A stretch of DNA of 64,000 nt, taken from the NCBI GenBank assembly GCA_002901265.1, contig PPHI01000057.1:372001-436000 (forward strand). The letters run 5' to 3'. Every line of letters starts with the position of its first letter. Within the stretch, counting starts at the first letter, position 1. Made by a program: the position numbers and the translations under genes. The DNA is from Rhodopirellula baltica. Lineage in GTDB: Bacteria; Planctomycetota; Planctomycetia; Pirellulales; Pirellulaceae. The notes beneath the pieces were generated by a model that saw only the letters and a program-made list of their open reading frames with translations, was not told the DNA's origin and did no database searches. Of the stretch, positions 9,247-20,784 are shown in pieces.

Positions 9247-11964
9247 ATGTCAGGCTCCGTCAGTAAACACGACTTCCTTGATCCCCCCAAGGAAGCCACG
9301 GACGATCTCGGCACCCTGGGCCATTACCGGGTCATTCGAGAACTTGGCAAAGGTGGCATGGGATACGTTTTCCTTGCCGAAGATGGCAAGCTAAAACGCC
9401 AGGTCGCCCTCAAGGTGATGAACCAAAAAATCGCCTCGACGCCGGGTAGTCGCAAGCGATTTATCAGCGAAGCTCGCACGATGGCCGCCGTCCATCACGA
9501 CAACGTTGCCACGATCTTTGAAGTTGGCGAGCACAAAGGCACGCCTTTTATGGCGATGGAATTACTCCAGGGCAACACACTGGAAGACTATCGCGAAACA
9601 CACGGCGAACCAGATTTTCGGACCATTATCAGCTTCGCCCGCGATATGGCACGAGGGTTGGCCGCCGCTCATCAACGCGGGATCATTCACCGCGACATCA
9701 AACCGGCAAACATCTGGCTGGACACCCAGACAAATCGCATCAAAATCCTCGACTTCGGATTGGCCCTCGCACAGACACCGGTGGACCAACTCTCAGGCCG
9801 TGGCGCAGTGGTCGGAACGCCTGGCTATCTGTCGCCTGAACAAGCACGCAGTGAACCGCTCGATGACCGCAGCGATTTGTATTCGACCGGCGTGGTACTC
9901 TACGAATTGGCCACCGGCACCTTGCCGCTGAAAAGCAAATCGGTTGCCGAACAGCTGATCGCGATCTTGGTCCACCACCCCGTGCCAGTTCGTGAACGCA
10001 ACGAAAAGATCCCGCAGCCGCTCGCAGACCTTATTGCCAAACTGATGGCGAAGGAACCTCGCAAGCGATACGACAGTGCTGCCGAATTCGAAGCCTGCTT
10101 GGACGATGTCGAAAAGGAATGCGAGTCCAAGTCGGAAATGGCCCTCGCGATCAGCCAGCTTCAAGCAGGACTCGAGCAAGCCGTCGGCAAAAAAACGGTC
10201 GACGAAGACCCATTCGCGGAATCCGCTCCCAATCCTTTCGAAGCGTTGCCCGACAATCTTCCGGCCGCAACAATTCCCCAGCCAACACCGCAAGCAGCTT
10301 CGACCCCTGATGTGTTTGCCTCCGCATCACCGACGGTCGCCCCAGCAGCTGGCCCAACGGCATCCGGCCTCTCGGGACAGACATCCAAACCGTTGTCCAA
10401 GGCAGCGGCCAGCTCTTCGATCAGTACTTCGAAACTGATCATTATCGGTGTTGCCATCGTTGCAGTGTTGTTGCTGGCAATGATTCCGGCTGTCGTCTAC
10501 TTCAGCGCCTCGAACGCAATCGCGCGTCAGCAAGACGTGACGACAATCCCAAGTCGCAACGCCGATGCCGCACAAACGAATGACGACAATAGCTCACCCC
10601 AACCCGCACCGAGCGAACCGGTAAACCGACCGCGAAATAGCCCCAATCGGTCCGCCCAAACGTTCGCAATGTTTTCATCGTTGCCTAGCATTCCCACCAC
10701 CGAACCAGACAATCTTGGTGGCAAAGCATTTACAGCGTTGGTGAATGACAAGAAAGCCAACGGGTCGTTTGAAGACGGCAATGGCAGCGGCTTATTCCGC
10801 ATTCCGAACTGGACGGCACAACTGCTTGGAGAATCAGGAGGCTGGAACCGGTCCCTCAGCCCTCGCGAGATCGACGGGGACTTCTATGCGTTCGCCGGCA
10901 AACAAAGCGAAGTCGTGCTCACGAGCGATCCACTGAACTACAACGTCAAACGTGGCGACATTCTTCGTCTGGGACTGAACGTTGGTGGTGAGGGCAAAGG
11001 GGTTTCCGATTTCTTTGTGGCGATTGGTTTTCGAAACGATCGGGGTGTCGACACCAAGTTCCAAATCGACCGCGTCAACCTCGGCAACGCATGGTCGGCC
11101 AAGCAGCCCAAACGGCTCCGCTATGAATTCACCGTGGATCCGTCTGTGGTCGACCAGCGACCGTTTATCCAAATCGGACTTTCGAACCTCAATCGCGTTC
11201 GCGACATGGCAATTGTGGACCGCGTCATCCTTAATGTCCGGTCGAACACACCCGCGCCAGTCACTTCCCCGCCCAAAACACCCGACACAACGCCTGCGCT
11301 GAATCCACCCCAGTCGCCGCCTCGTCCCACCGAAGCCACCGCGACCGCCACGACGCCGCAAAAAGTCGATGATTCGCAGCTTCGGATCGTCACACTGACC
11401 ACTTCTTCAGAGCTTGGAAGCGATGCAACGGTCCGACGAAGTGGCAGCGCGAACGATCCGCTCGGCAGCAGTTCCAGCTTGGTCGTACAGACTCGAAACA
11501 ACCGACAGATTCAACACGTCTACCTTCGATTCCCGCTCGAATTGATCGGTAACCCATCGAACAATCGCCAGCCGCAAAATCGCGGTGGCGACTCTGCCCC
11601 GGTCAAGAAAGCGGCGCTGAGAGTTCAGTTGACCGAGCCGGTTCAACAAAACGCCACCGTACAGCTTTATGGGTTAGACGACCCGATCAGTGACCTTTGG
11701 CCAGAAGACAAGTTGGTGTGGAGCAACTCCCTTTCGTCGGCTGGACTTGAGAAACTGCCCAAACTAGGCGAAGTCACCCTAGATCCGAAGACACGTGAAC
11801 TTGTGATCTCGTCGGCGGAACTCGCAAGTTTTCTGGCCAAATGCAAACAAAAGACGGTCACATTGATCCTGACCGGAAGTCAAGGTGACGAACTGGTCAA
11901 GCTTGCTGCAAGGGAAGACGACACGCACGAACCGCCCACCGTTGTGGTCGGGCTCGAACGCTAG
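9247..11964 (+). CDS. Transmembrane Ser/Thr protein kinase with extracytoplasmic DNRLRE-like domain
   Basis: The product has 905 aa. The N-terminal half is a Hanks-type kinase: glycine loop GKGGMGYVF (residues 34-42), catalytic Lys56 in VALKVM, catalytic loop HRDIKPANIW (about 148), DFGLA (about 168) and GTPGYLSPEQA. All catalytic residues are present. A low-complexity Pro/Ala/Thr linker leads to one transmembrane helix (about 396-420, LIIIGVAIVAVLLLAMIPAVV). The outer part has a jelly-roll-like region (about 500-660) and, after a Pro/Thr linker, a C-terminal region containing VYLRFPLELIG and KAALRVQL that resembles the DNRLRE fold. It is likely a surface sensor signalling inward by phosphorylation; ligand and targets are unknown. 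It stands 182 nt upstream of a secreted beta-propeller/dockerin gene on the same strand. Confidence 0.93.
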   Translation: MSGSVSKHDFLDPPKEATDDLGTLGHYRVIRELGKGGMGYVFLAEDGKLKRQVALKVMNQKIASTPGSRKRFISEARTMAAVHHDNVATIFEVGEHKGTPFMAMELLQGNTLEDYRETHGEPDFRTIISFARDMARGLAAAHQRGIIHRDIKPANIWLDTQTNRIKILDFGLALAQTPVDQLSGRGAVVGTPGYLSPEQARSEPLDDRSDLYSTGVVLYELATGTLPLKSKSVAEQLIAILVHHPVPVRERNEKIPQPLADLIAKLMAKEPRKRYDSAAEFEACLDDVEKECESKSEMALAISQLQAGLEQAVGKKTVDEDPFAESAPNPFEALPDNLPAATIPQPTPQAASTPDVFASASPTVAPAAGPTASGLSGQTSKPLSKAAASSSISTSKLIIIGVAIVAVLLLAMIPAVVYFSASNAIARQQDVTTIPSRNADAAQTNDDNSSPQPAPSEPVNRPRNSPNRSAQTFAMFSSLPSIPTTEPDNLGGKAFTALVNDKKANGSFEDGNGSGLFRIPNWTAQLLGESGGWNRSLSPREIDGDFYAFAGKQSEVVLTSDPLNYNVKRGDILRLGLNVGGEGKGVSDFFVAIGFRNDRGVDTKFQIDRVNLGNAWSAKQPKRLRYEFTVDPSVVDQRPFIQIGLSNLNRVRDMAIVDRVILNVRSNTPAPVTSPPKTPDTTPALNPPQSPPRPTEATATATTPQKVDDSQLRIVTLTTSSELGSDATVRRSGSANDPLGSSSSLVVQTRNNRQIQHVYLRFPLELIGNPSNNRQPQNRGGDSAPVKKAALRVQLTEPVQQNATVQLYGLDDPISDLWPEDKLVWSNSLSSAGLEKLPKLGEVTLDPKTRELVISSAELASFLAKCKQKTVTLILTGSQGDELVKLAAREDDTHEPPTVVVGLER

Positions 11965-12146
11965 ATCCGCGTGTAATTTCCGGGATTCATTCGAGCCAAA
12001 GTTGATTAAACTGGCACCTTCAGAGGGAACCCTCCACCGGTCGTAAGACTCAAAAAAGGATCCCCACACAACGTTGTTGCGTCTCTTACGCCACAGCGAC
12101 GTGCGCTTATGTCTTGCCTGGAAAATCAGTCCTGCCCGGAAATTCG

Positions 12147-15101
12147 ATGAAACCTCGTCTGCTGAAACGCGAGACACTGGAAACTCGGCAATTGCTCGCT
12201 GGTGACGTCTGCGACACCGTTCAACTCGCCGTCGCGTCAACCTTTGCCGAGGGCGAAGGTACTCGTTTGGCGGACGCGAGTTTGTCACGGTCGACCATTG
12301 CCAGCGACTGGGTTGAAGAAGACTCCGGACAGTTGGTCGCGATCCGGATGAGCCCGTCGTACTACGGCAATGGCATTCCTGGCGCGTCGTTGCCGTCCGG
12401 ACCACTTGCGACTGCTTATCTGTACCAACGAGATGGCAATGGAGAATTGCAAAGCAGCGGCACGATTGAGTTTGACTTTTTCCCCGAGCGTTTGATCTGG
12501 ACCGAAAACGAACTCGTCATTATCGGCACCAATGACCGGGGCGCTGCCGGATCTTCGATCGAGCCGGAAACCTATGTTCTGTCCGTCAATCGCGAACAAT
12601 TGCTTGATCGGTCTCGCAGGTCACTCGAAGGCGAGTTGCAATCAGTCGTTGTCGATTCAGATCGACTATTTATTTCGACCAAGTTCCAAATCACCAGTGA
12701 TGACGACGCAACATCTGGAGGCGAGATTGTTCCGAATGTAGGGCATCGAATCTCTGTCTACGACCTCGCCAAAACAGAACTCACCAAGATCACCAGTGGT
12801 GAAACCGACGGACCGTTGACCGATGGAGCGATTCGCGGCGACGATCTCTTGATTCTGGAACCGACGGCCACGTTCAGCCAAGCCTCGCCCTTCGCGCGGC
12901 GTCTCACTCACTACAAACTCAGCGACGAGGGCCTCACGGAACAAGGCGGCTTCGATGTTCAAGCGGCGGCAGAATACCGAATCCAATTCGCGGCTGATGG
13001 CGACACGGCAACGCTTGTTTCCACAAGCCAGCCAGCAGGCGCGACCTCGCAAGCAACGACTGCAAACCAATTCGCAACCGACGTGCAAGTAACACTCGTC
13101 GACTTTTCTGCGGAATCGCCTAGCCTGTTCGACGCGTTTGAAGTCCCGCTTGATACAAACGCGTTTGATTACACGATTGCCGGAACTTCGCTTTTGATCG
13201 ACTCGGCGAAAAACGATGCGATCATTGTTAACCTGGATCAATCCGTCGACCTCGATACGGAAAACCGAATCCAGCGACGCGTCATCCCACCAGCGACCTT
13301 CCCGATTTACTCGGTAAGGGTTCAGGCTTTGACCCGAGACCTACTCGCGATTAGTCGCACCGCACAAATCTCGGCATCACAAAGCAGTCTTGGCAATTCA
13401 GCCAACACGCAGGTCACGCTCTATTCCATTTCCTCAGGGCAAGTCACCGGACAAGTGAATTCGAACGCTGATGCGGCGGCGTTCTTCCTTCCGGGCAACG
13501 ACGAACCAGAGCTGATGGAATGGACCGATTTGGCGAATCAAATTCGAACTCACCGATTGTCCGTCTTTGACGTTGACGGTTCGGCTGATCTCACCGAACG
13601 CAATCAAGTTGAATTCCGCGGCGCGACTGAATTGGATACCAACTCGGACCGACTGATCGTGCGCCAAGTCGACCAGATGCTCGAATTCCCCTGGGATGGT
13701 CTCGATCAACCGAATGCGATCGCACTCGGTGATTCCCTTGCGCCGCCACATGCGGTCGATGACGTGATCGAGCACAACGTCGAGTGGCAGTATCCGTATC
13801 TGAACGTTCTCGACAACGACGAATTTGCAGCGACCAGCACGGCATTTCCGGCCAAGATTACCGATCTCATCGACGCCCCCGAAGGAATCACGCTTAACGA
13901 ACAAGGCCGACTCAGACTGTCAAACGAACTGTTGGCCACCGGCGGCGACTATGAGTTTTCCTATGTTGTCCAGCAATCTCGCTTCCAAACTGTTGGCAAC
14001 GTGTCGCTCAGTTTGATTCGATATGAACAATCCGAGATCTCTGACTTGCGAAACCAAGTCATCGAGTTTGCCCTCGCAGATCTCGAGATTTTCCCCGAGT
14101 CGATCAGCTTCGAGCGTGTGGTTCCCTACGTGCAAATCGCGATGCCAGCTGAACTTTCCAACGGAGCAGACAATCCACTAGGCGGCCGTTTTGGGATCAT
14201 TACCGAACTCGTCGTCAACGATCAACTCTACCGCTACGCCGCAGACTTCGATGACAACGTCGTCCGACTCGATTCGCGAATCGTCGAAACGGCAATGGAG
14301 CTTTCCATGCGTTCGATCGATGGCACTGGACAAGCGGTTGACTCTCTTGAACCCGGTGATGAATTCTTTATCGAAGTGACAGCGAAGGACGTCCGGCCGT
14401 TCGGTGCGGGAGTCTTCGCCGTTGGTTTTGACTTGCCAATTCCGCCTGCACAGCTGGAACTTACCGGGGAGATTCAGTTTCTTGGCGATTGGGACCCGGT
14501 CTTTACACAAGACCTCACCAACTCGATCGACGACCTCTACGCCGTTGAACTGGAATTCGATCACCCCGGTAATGCCGCACAGCCTGTCGTACGGATTGGC
14601 GTTCGTGCGATCGCTGGCGGACACGTGACCTTGCAATTGAATCCTGCCGAAGGCCGCGGTCGTGAATTGCTGCTCCGCTCGCGAAACGACGAAGTCTCAC
14701 CCTTTGAAGTGAGCTTCGGTAGCCTGCAACTTGAAATCGCCGGGATCCGACCGAGCGACACCGACGCTAGCGGAGCGGTCACACCAATGGACGCGTTGCG
14801 TGTAATCAACTTCTTAGCACGCTATGGCGATACCGCCGTCGATGACCTTCCGAATCTTGTCCCAAACACTGGTGAAGGCGAGGAGGTCGATCTACTAACG
14901 CGATTCCAGCGACTCGATACGAACGCCGACGGCATCATCAGTGTTCGCGACGCGCTGCGTGTTATCAATGACCTGGCAATCGAATATGCGTCAAACAAGA
15001 ATTCGTCCGAAGGAGAATTGATTCTCGCCGACTCGACCGACCAAAAACACCAATCCTGGTCAACCGGCTTGGTCGACGACGTACATTCAACGCTGTTCTA
15101 A
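12147..15101 (+). CDS. Secreted beta-propeller protein with C-terminal dockerin
   Basis: The product has 984 aa from the ATG at 12147. This start places LETRQLLAGD, the planctomycete extracellular motif, at residues 11-20; an upstream in-frame TTG at 12114 is less likely. Residues about 60-480 are a chain of beta strands of the C-terminal-propeller type (for example GELQSVVVDSDRLFISTKFQ, then HRISVYDL), resembling the Beta_propel family of secreted proteins. Residues about 535-620 are a cadherin-like or bacterial Ig-like unit (DVIEHNVEWQYPYLNVLDND). The C-terminus carries a type I dockerin: two calcium-loop/F-hand repeats, DTDASGAVTPMDALRVINFL and DTNADGIISVRDALRVINDL. The dockerin predicts binding to a cohesin, and cohesin-type domains are encoded at 49.4-56.7 kb of this window. 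Function is otherwise unknown. Confidence 0.88.
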   Translation: MKPRLLKRETLETRQLLAGDVCDTVQLAVASTFAEGEGTRLADASLSRSTIASDWVEEDSGQLVAIRMSPSYYGNGIPGASLPSGPLATAYLYQRDGNGELQSSGTIEFDFFPERLIWTENELVIIGTNDRGAAGSSIEPETYVLSVNREQLLDRSRRSLEGELQSVVVDSDRLFISTKFQITSDDDATSGGEIVPNVGHRISVYDLAKTELTKITSGETDGPLTDGAIRGDDLLILEPTATFSQASPFARRLTHYKLSDEGLTEQGGFDVQAAAEYRIQFAADGDTATLVSTSQPAGATSQATTANQFATDVQVTLVDFSAESPSLFDAFEVPLDTNAFDYTIAGTSLLIDSAKNDAIIVNLDQSVDLDTENRIQRRVIPPATFPIYSVRVQALTRDLLAISRTAQISASQSSLGNSANTQVTLYSISSGQVTGQVNSNADAAAFFLPGNDEPELMEWTDLANQIRTHRLSVFDVDGSADLTERNQVEFRGATELDTNSDRLIVRQVDQMLEFPWDGLDQPNAIALGDSLAPPHAVDDVIEHNVEWQYPYLNVLDNDEFAATSTAFPAKITDLIDAPEGITLNEQGRLRLSNELLATGGDYEFSYVVQQSRFQTVGNVSLSLIRYEQSEISDLRNQVIEFALADLEIFPESISFERVVPYVQIAMPAELSNGADNPLGGRFGIITELVVNDQLYRYAADFDDNVVRLDSRIVETAMELSMRSIDGTGQAVDSLEPGDEFFIEVTAKDVRPFGAGVFAVGFDLPIPPAQLELTGEIQFLGDWDPVFTQDLTNSIDDLYAVELEFDHPGNAAQPVVRIGVRAIAGGHVTLQLNPAEGRGRELLLRSRNDEVSPFEVSFGSLQLEIAGIRPSDTDASGAVTPMDALRVINFLARYGDTAVDDLPNLVPNTGEGEEVDLLTRFQRLDTNADGIISVRDALRVINDLAIEYASNKNSSEGELILADSTDQKHQSWSTGLVDDVHSTLF

Positions 15102-15125
15102 AAACACGTCTGGATGGCCTGACGC

Positions 15126-16517
<1,392 letters not shown>

Positions 16518-16587
16518 CGTTTCGTGATCCACGGTTTATGATTCGATTCGTTTTCGCAGGGGTGGTGCAACGGATGCCCCCGCTCTG

Positions 16588-19473
16588 TTAATCCAACATC
16601 CGAAATTCAGTCGATGCGAAAAGCGCCGCAATGACGTTTCGCAACTGAATTCGCTGCTCCTCCACATCGTCTGACAATCCATCGCTCGCCAAGTAGTGTG
16701 TAAGCATCTCAAGATCGCCAGCGCTCGGTTCACGCGACAAGCAAACACGATACGCCTCGACCAGCATCTGGTCCCAATCGTTTGTGTCGGCGAGGATTCG
16801 GTCTGCGGTTCGATCTGCCCAGCCGATCACGGAGTCGCTGTTTAGCAAAACGAGTGTTTGTCCGGGAACGTTGGTCACCGGGCGTTTGCCGACCAACAAA
16901 TCTGGATCTGCGATATCAAGTGCCGACAGCAACGGGTCGATGTTGCTGCGGATCACTGGCAGATAAATCGTACGAATCGGTTCATCAATCCCTGACGCGA
17001 CCTCTTTGGTTGTCGCGTTGTTTTTGGTCACCAAGACGCCTTTGTCGGCGACCGGTTCCGTCCGTTCTTCATCGGAATAGACTCCGGCGGCGATCAACAT
17101 CGTGTCACGTATTGATTCCGCCATCACTCGTTTTCGGTTGGCCCGCCACAGCAATCGGTTTTCAAGGTCAACAGTCGCCGCCGAGTCGGCATAGTCACTG
17201 CTACGCGAGTAGGTTTGGGACAGTACCAATTGCCGGATCATTGATTTCGATTTCCAGCCGCCACGCATCAGCTCGAGCGCCAACGCGTCCAGCAATTCTG
17301 GATGGGAAGGCCGCTCGCCTCGACTTCCGAAGTTGTCGACCGTCCGCACAATGCCTTCGCCAAAGACCGTTGCCCAAATTCGGTTGACCATCACACGCGC
17401 GACAATCGGATTGTCTGGGTCGGTCAGCCAATTTGCCAACTCCAAGCGACCGCTGCCCTCGGGCGATTTGATGCTCGCATCACCATCACAGCAGACTTGC
17501 AAGAAACCGCGTGGGACAACCTCGCCCGTATTGCGAACTTCGCCACGGATGTGAACCGGACAATCGGAAATTTCGTCCACAGGAAGATCTTCTGGACACA
17601 TGCCGACCGGCAAAGACGGAGGCGGATCGGCTTTGAGGTCTTTGATCTGTTGATTGATCGATTCCACAAGTTGCTTTGCCGCAACGAGCCGAGCTTGCGA
17701 TTCGTCAGTCTCTGTTTTTTCCGTCGCATCCTCGGCAATAAATTCGACCGCGTCCGCAATCACGTAGCCGCTAGTACCTTCGTTCCGAATCGTCACCACC
17801 GCATCTTGATCGGCTGCGAATAGAAACGTGCCCAAGGTTTCCCATGGCGCAGTGTCCTGCTTCGCTTGCTGCGAGATTCGCAGTTGCTGCGTTCCGGTCG
17901 AAGTCACAATCTCGATCGGAATGTCGATCGCACGATTACTCCCGGTATTGAATGCGAAGCGGACTTTGTACTGGCCTGGCTTCGGAAGCCTGCGACGGAA
18001 CTCGATCTGACAATCGCCTTTATTGGCGTTGTTGTCGTGCACGTAACCTTTACCGACAAAGCCTTTGGAATAGGTCGAGTCGACCCATGTTCCAGTTTTC
18101 TTTGCATCGACATCATCCACCAAGATGCCAGCGTTCTGAGACCGGAGTTCGAGTTGCAGCGAAGCTTCGGCGTCTTTCAGTTGCTCTTCAAAATCCCTCA
18201 AGCTCTGGTTGTATTGCTCGACTTGCCGCAAGTGCTCGGCACTCGTTGGCAGTTTGACGCGATTGAAATCACTGACAAACTGCTGCGATTCGCCCTTCAG
18301 CGACAACGTGCTTTTGAAGATCCCGGCTAACGCGTAGTAGTCTTCCGTCGGAATCGGATCGAACTTGTGATCATGGCACCGCGCGCATCCAAGTGTCAGG
18401 CCCAAGAATGCGCGACCGACCGTATCAATCTGGTCATCAACAACGTCCATGATCAGCTTGGGCTTGTCACGCTCACTTAGCATTTTGGGTCCAAGCATCA
18501 GAAACGTCGTCGCGACCATGTTGTCATAGCGCTGCCGATCTGAATCGGCGTCCATTAAATCACCTGCGACGTGTTGACGAATCATTTCATCAAGCGGCCG
18601 ATCTTGATCGAAGCTGTCGATTAAGTACTCGCGATATCGCCAAGCGTCATGGTAGGTCGCATTAAAATCACTGCCGTTGCTGTCGGCGTAGCGGGCGACG
18701 TCCATCCAGTGCCGGGCCCAGTGCTGCGCGAATGCCCGCGAGTCGATTAGCTGGTCAACGATCTCACGCCAAGTCGATTGGTCCGGGGAAGCGAGCCATT
18801 TCTGTCGAACGGATTCCGCCGGCGGCAAACCGGTCAGGTCGAACGCCAACCGTCGCAAACGGATCGCTGGCGACGCGATACCGTTGGGCGAGATGCCAGC
18901 GGCTGTTAAACCCGCGTTGATTTCACGATCAACCAAATCCGCGATCGGCGTCTCGCTGGCGTCCTGCCCCAATTGGCGAGGGCTTTGATTGAGCAAACTG
19001 TCATCAAGCGACCGGAATGCCCAGAACTCTCGCCCCTCCTGCAAGTCAATGTCATCGATCGGTTCGCGGGAAATCGCTTCGCCGCGGCGAGGATCGACTG
19101 CGCCCGCATTCACCCAGCTGACAAAATCTTGGATGACCACATCGGGAAGCTGACCATCGGGCGGCATTTCAGACGATTCGTACCGAAGTGCCGAGATCAG
19201 AACACTCGCATCGGCATCACCGGGCTGCACGGCGGGTCCACTATCCCCACCGGTTCGCATTTGGTCGGCAGAGTCCAGGGACAGTGATCCGGCGATCTGC
19301 TCGGCGTCTTCGCTGTGGCACTCAAAGCAGTGTTCGATCAGCACAGGCCGGATTTTTTGTTCGAAGAACTCGACCGTTCCAGGCTCAAAAGCGCAGGCCA
19401 AACTGCTGGCAAGCGTCCACAAAATGGTCGTTACCGGCAGCACAAACACAATTCGTCCGTCGAAATTTCGCAT
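16588..19473 (-). CDS. Planctomycete cytochrome-c-like DUF1549/DUF1553 protein
   Basis: The product has 961 aa from the ATG at 19473, which gives a signal peptide (IVFVLPVTTILWTLASSLACA). The N-terminal planctomycete cytochrome-c domain has one haem-type site, CFECH, followed by the EMPPDG motif. Then come DUF1549 (LRRLAFDLTGLPP, HWMDVARYADSNG) with a second CxxCH-like site in CARCHDHKFDPI, a central beta-rich carbohydrate-binding-like domain (KGFVGKGYVHDNNANKGD and the following strands), and DUF1553 at the C-terminus (ARVMVNRIWATVFGEGIV, RQLVLSQTYSRSS, NRKRVMAESIRD). All core motifs are present, so it looks intact. It forms an operon with the DUF1501 gene downstream. It is probably a periplasmic haem protein; the reaction is unknown. 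Confidence 0.93.
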   Translation of the reverse strand: MRNFDGRIVFVLPVTTILWTLASSLACAFEPGTVEFFEQKIRPVLIEHCFECHSEDAEQIAGSLSLDSADQMRTGGDSGPAVQPGDADASVLISALRYESSEMPPDGQLPDVVIQDFVSWVNAGAVDPRRGEAISREPIDDIDLQEGREFWAFRSLDDSLLNQSPRQLGQDASETPIADLVDREINAGLTAAGISPNGIASPAIRLRRLAFDLTGLPPAESVRQKWLASPDQSTWREIVDQLIDSRAFAQHWARHWMDVARYADSNGSDFNATYHDAWRYREYLIDSFDQDRPLDEMIRQHVAGDLMDADSDRQRYDNMVATTFLMLGPKMLSERDKPKLIMDVVDDQIDTVGRAFLGLTLGCARCHDHKFDPIPTEDYYALAGIFKSTLSLKGESQQFVSDFNRVKLPTSAEHLRQVEQYNQSLRDFEEQLKDAEASLQLELRSQNAGILVDDVDAKKTGTWVDSTYSKGFVGKGYVHDNNANKGDCQIEFRRRLPKPGQYKVRFAFNTGSNRAIDIPIEIVTSTGTQQLRISQQAKQDTAPWETLGTFLFAADQDAVVTIRNEGTSGYVIADAVEFIAEDATEKTETDESQARLVAAKQLVESINQQIKDLKADPPPSLPVGMCPEDLPVDEISDCPVHIRGEVRNTGEVVPRGFLQVCCDGDASIKSPEGSGRLELANWLTDPDNPIVARVMVNRIWATVFGEGIVRTVDNFGSRGERPSHPELLDALALELMRGGWKSKSMIRQLVLSQTYSRSSDYADSAATVDLENRLLWRANRKRVMAESIRDTMLIAAGVYSDEERTEPVADKGVLVTKNNATTKEVASGIDEPIRTIYLPVIRSNIDPLLSALDIADPDLLVGKRPVTNVPGQTLVLLNSDSVIGWADRTADRILADTNDWDQMLVEAYRVCLSREPSAGDLEMLTHYLASDGLSDDVEEQRIQLRNVIAALFASTEFRMLD

Positions 19474-19766
19474 CGGAAGGTGGGACCTCGGCAAGCGGGG
19501 CGATGCAATACGGGGCGGGATTGGGGCGGCGAACCTCGTTAAAGACGGCTTAATGGCGTCCGGAGAATCAAAGCCCCCTAGAATTGTAGCAGGTCAAACG
19601 GCCCGAAGCGACTTCGACAAGCTGTGGTTGAGCGAGTTGGGGCAGAGCATTATTTTGTGTCGACCAAAAACGTAGACTTTGTCGAATCGGTCGTCATTGC
19701 GGTTGCCGATAACCCCGAAGAATGCACCAACTAGATCGGCCTCAGAGTTTCACGCATCGTTCATTT

Positions 19767-20255
19767 ATGAAATATCGCCAACTCGATCGGATTTTGACCC
19801 TCGTTCCCGGCAAACAGATCGTTGCCGAGCGGACGCTGCGCGGCGATGAGGAGTATCTGAAGGACCATTTCCCGCGGTTTCCGGTGATGCCGGGCGTGAT
19901 GATGCTCGAAGCCCTGCACCAGGCTGCGGTCTGGATGATCCGCAGTGGCGACGACTTTCAGACGCCAATCGTGTTGCTTCGTGAAACTCGAAACGTCAAA
20001 TTCGGTGATTTTTTGGCGCCGGACCAGACATTAACGGTGACCGCTGAAGTAATCAAAGAAGCCGACGGCGTGTTCACTGTCAAAGCGACGGGACAAAAAG
20101 GAGACCGCACCACGGTCACCGCACGGCTAATTCTCGAGCGCTCGGGTAGCAACGAGCCGCCCGAGGTTGGTACAGACGAAGATGTAAAAAAGCGTGTTCG
20201 CAAGCAATTCACCAAACTGTTCGGTGATCACGTTTTAACCGATGGCGCTGCATGA
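19767..20255 (+). CDS. fabZ: 3-hydroxyacyl-ACP dehydratase, FabZ type
   Basis: The product has 162 aa from the ATG at 19767, chosen because the preceding 15 codons do not look conserved. It has the hotdog dehydratase signature HFPRFPVMPGVMMLEALHQ with catalytic His and Glu at the canonical 14-residue spacing, so it should dehydrate 3-hydroxyacyl-ACP in the elongation cycle. The usual AQ pair after the active-site Glu reads HQ here. Length matches FabZ, with a charged C-terminal tail (DEDVKKRVRKQF). It is the first gene of a run fabZ, acp, second hotdog, fabF on one strand. The FabZ fold is secure; exact chain-length preference cannot be told. Confidence 0.9.
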   Translation: MKYRQLDRILTLVPGKQIVAERTLRGDEEYLKDHFPRFPVMPGVMMLEALHQAAVWMIRSGDDFQTPIVLLRETRNVKFGDFLAPDQTLTVTAEVIKEADGVFTVKATGQKGDRTTVTARLILERSGSNEPPEVGTDEDVKKRVRKQFTKLFGDHVLTDGAA

Positions 20256-20394
20256 ACCACGCAATGTGATCAACGTGTCGCCAAATCAATCCACCCAATG
20301 ATCCCTGTGGCAGGCCTTGTGGACAATCGCTCCACACCACTCGCTTTGCCACAGCACAACTTCCAAACCACTTTCCCTGCAAGGAAACATCAAG

Positions 20395-20784
20395 ATGGCA
20401 CTGACCGAAGAAGACATTTTCGCCAAAGTTAACGAAGCCCTTCAAGACGCGCTGGGTGTCGATGAAGACGAAGTTACCGAAGAAGCCACCTTGGTTGGCG
20501 ACCTCGGCGCCGAATCGATCGACTTCTTGGATATCGTTTTCAAGTTGGAAAAAGCCTTCGACATCAATATTCCACGTGAAGAACTGTCTCCCGAAGACAT
20601 CCTCACCAACAGCCAGTACGTCCAAGACGGCACCGTCACTGCGGAAGGTCTGGCTGAACTGGAACGTCGTATGCCTTGGGCAAACCTCGATAACTTCAAA
20701 GCAGACCCCAAAGTTCAAAACTTTGGCAACCTGCTGACCGTCGGCGATTTGTGCCGCTACGTCGCTACCAAAGTGAACGCCTAA
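20395..20784 (+). CDS. acpP: Acyl carrier protein with internal insertion
   Basis: The product has 129 aa from the ATG at 20395, preceded by AAGGAAACATCAAG. It has the phosphopantetheine site LGAESIDFLDIVF, with Ser as the attachment residue, and acidic helices typical of an acyl carrier protein. Ordinary ACPs have about 78 aa. Here the helix-IV-like segment LLTVGDLCRYVATKV comes about 45 residues later than expected, after an inserted stretch (about residues 70-115, QDGTVTAEGLAELERRMPWA onward). It sits between two hotdog-fold genes, and its stop codon TAA is directly followed by the ATG of the next gene, so translation is probably coupled. It presumably carries acyl intermediates for the neighbouring enzymes. 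Whether it is the only ACP of the cell is unknown. Confidence 0.92.
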   Translation: MALTEEDIFAKVNEALQDALGVDEDEVTEEATLVGDLGAESIDFLDIVFKLEKAFDINIPREELSPEDILTNSQYVQDGTVTAEGLAELERRMPWANLDNFKADPKVQNFGNLLTVGDLCRYVATKVNA

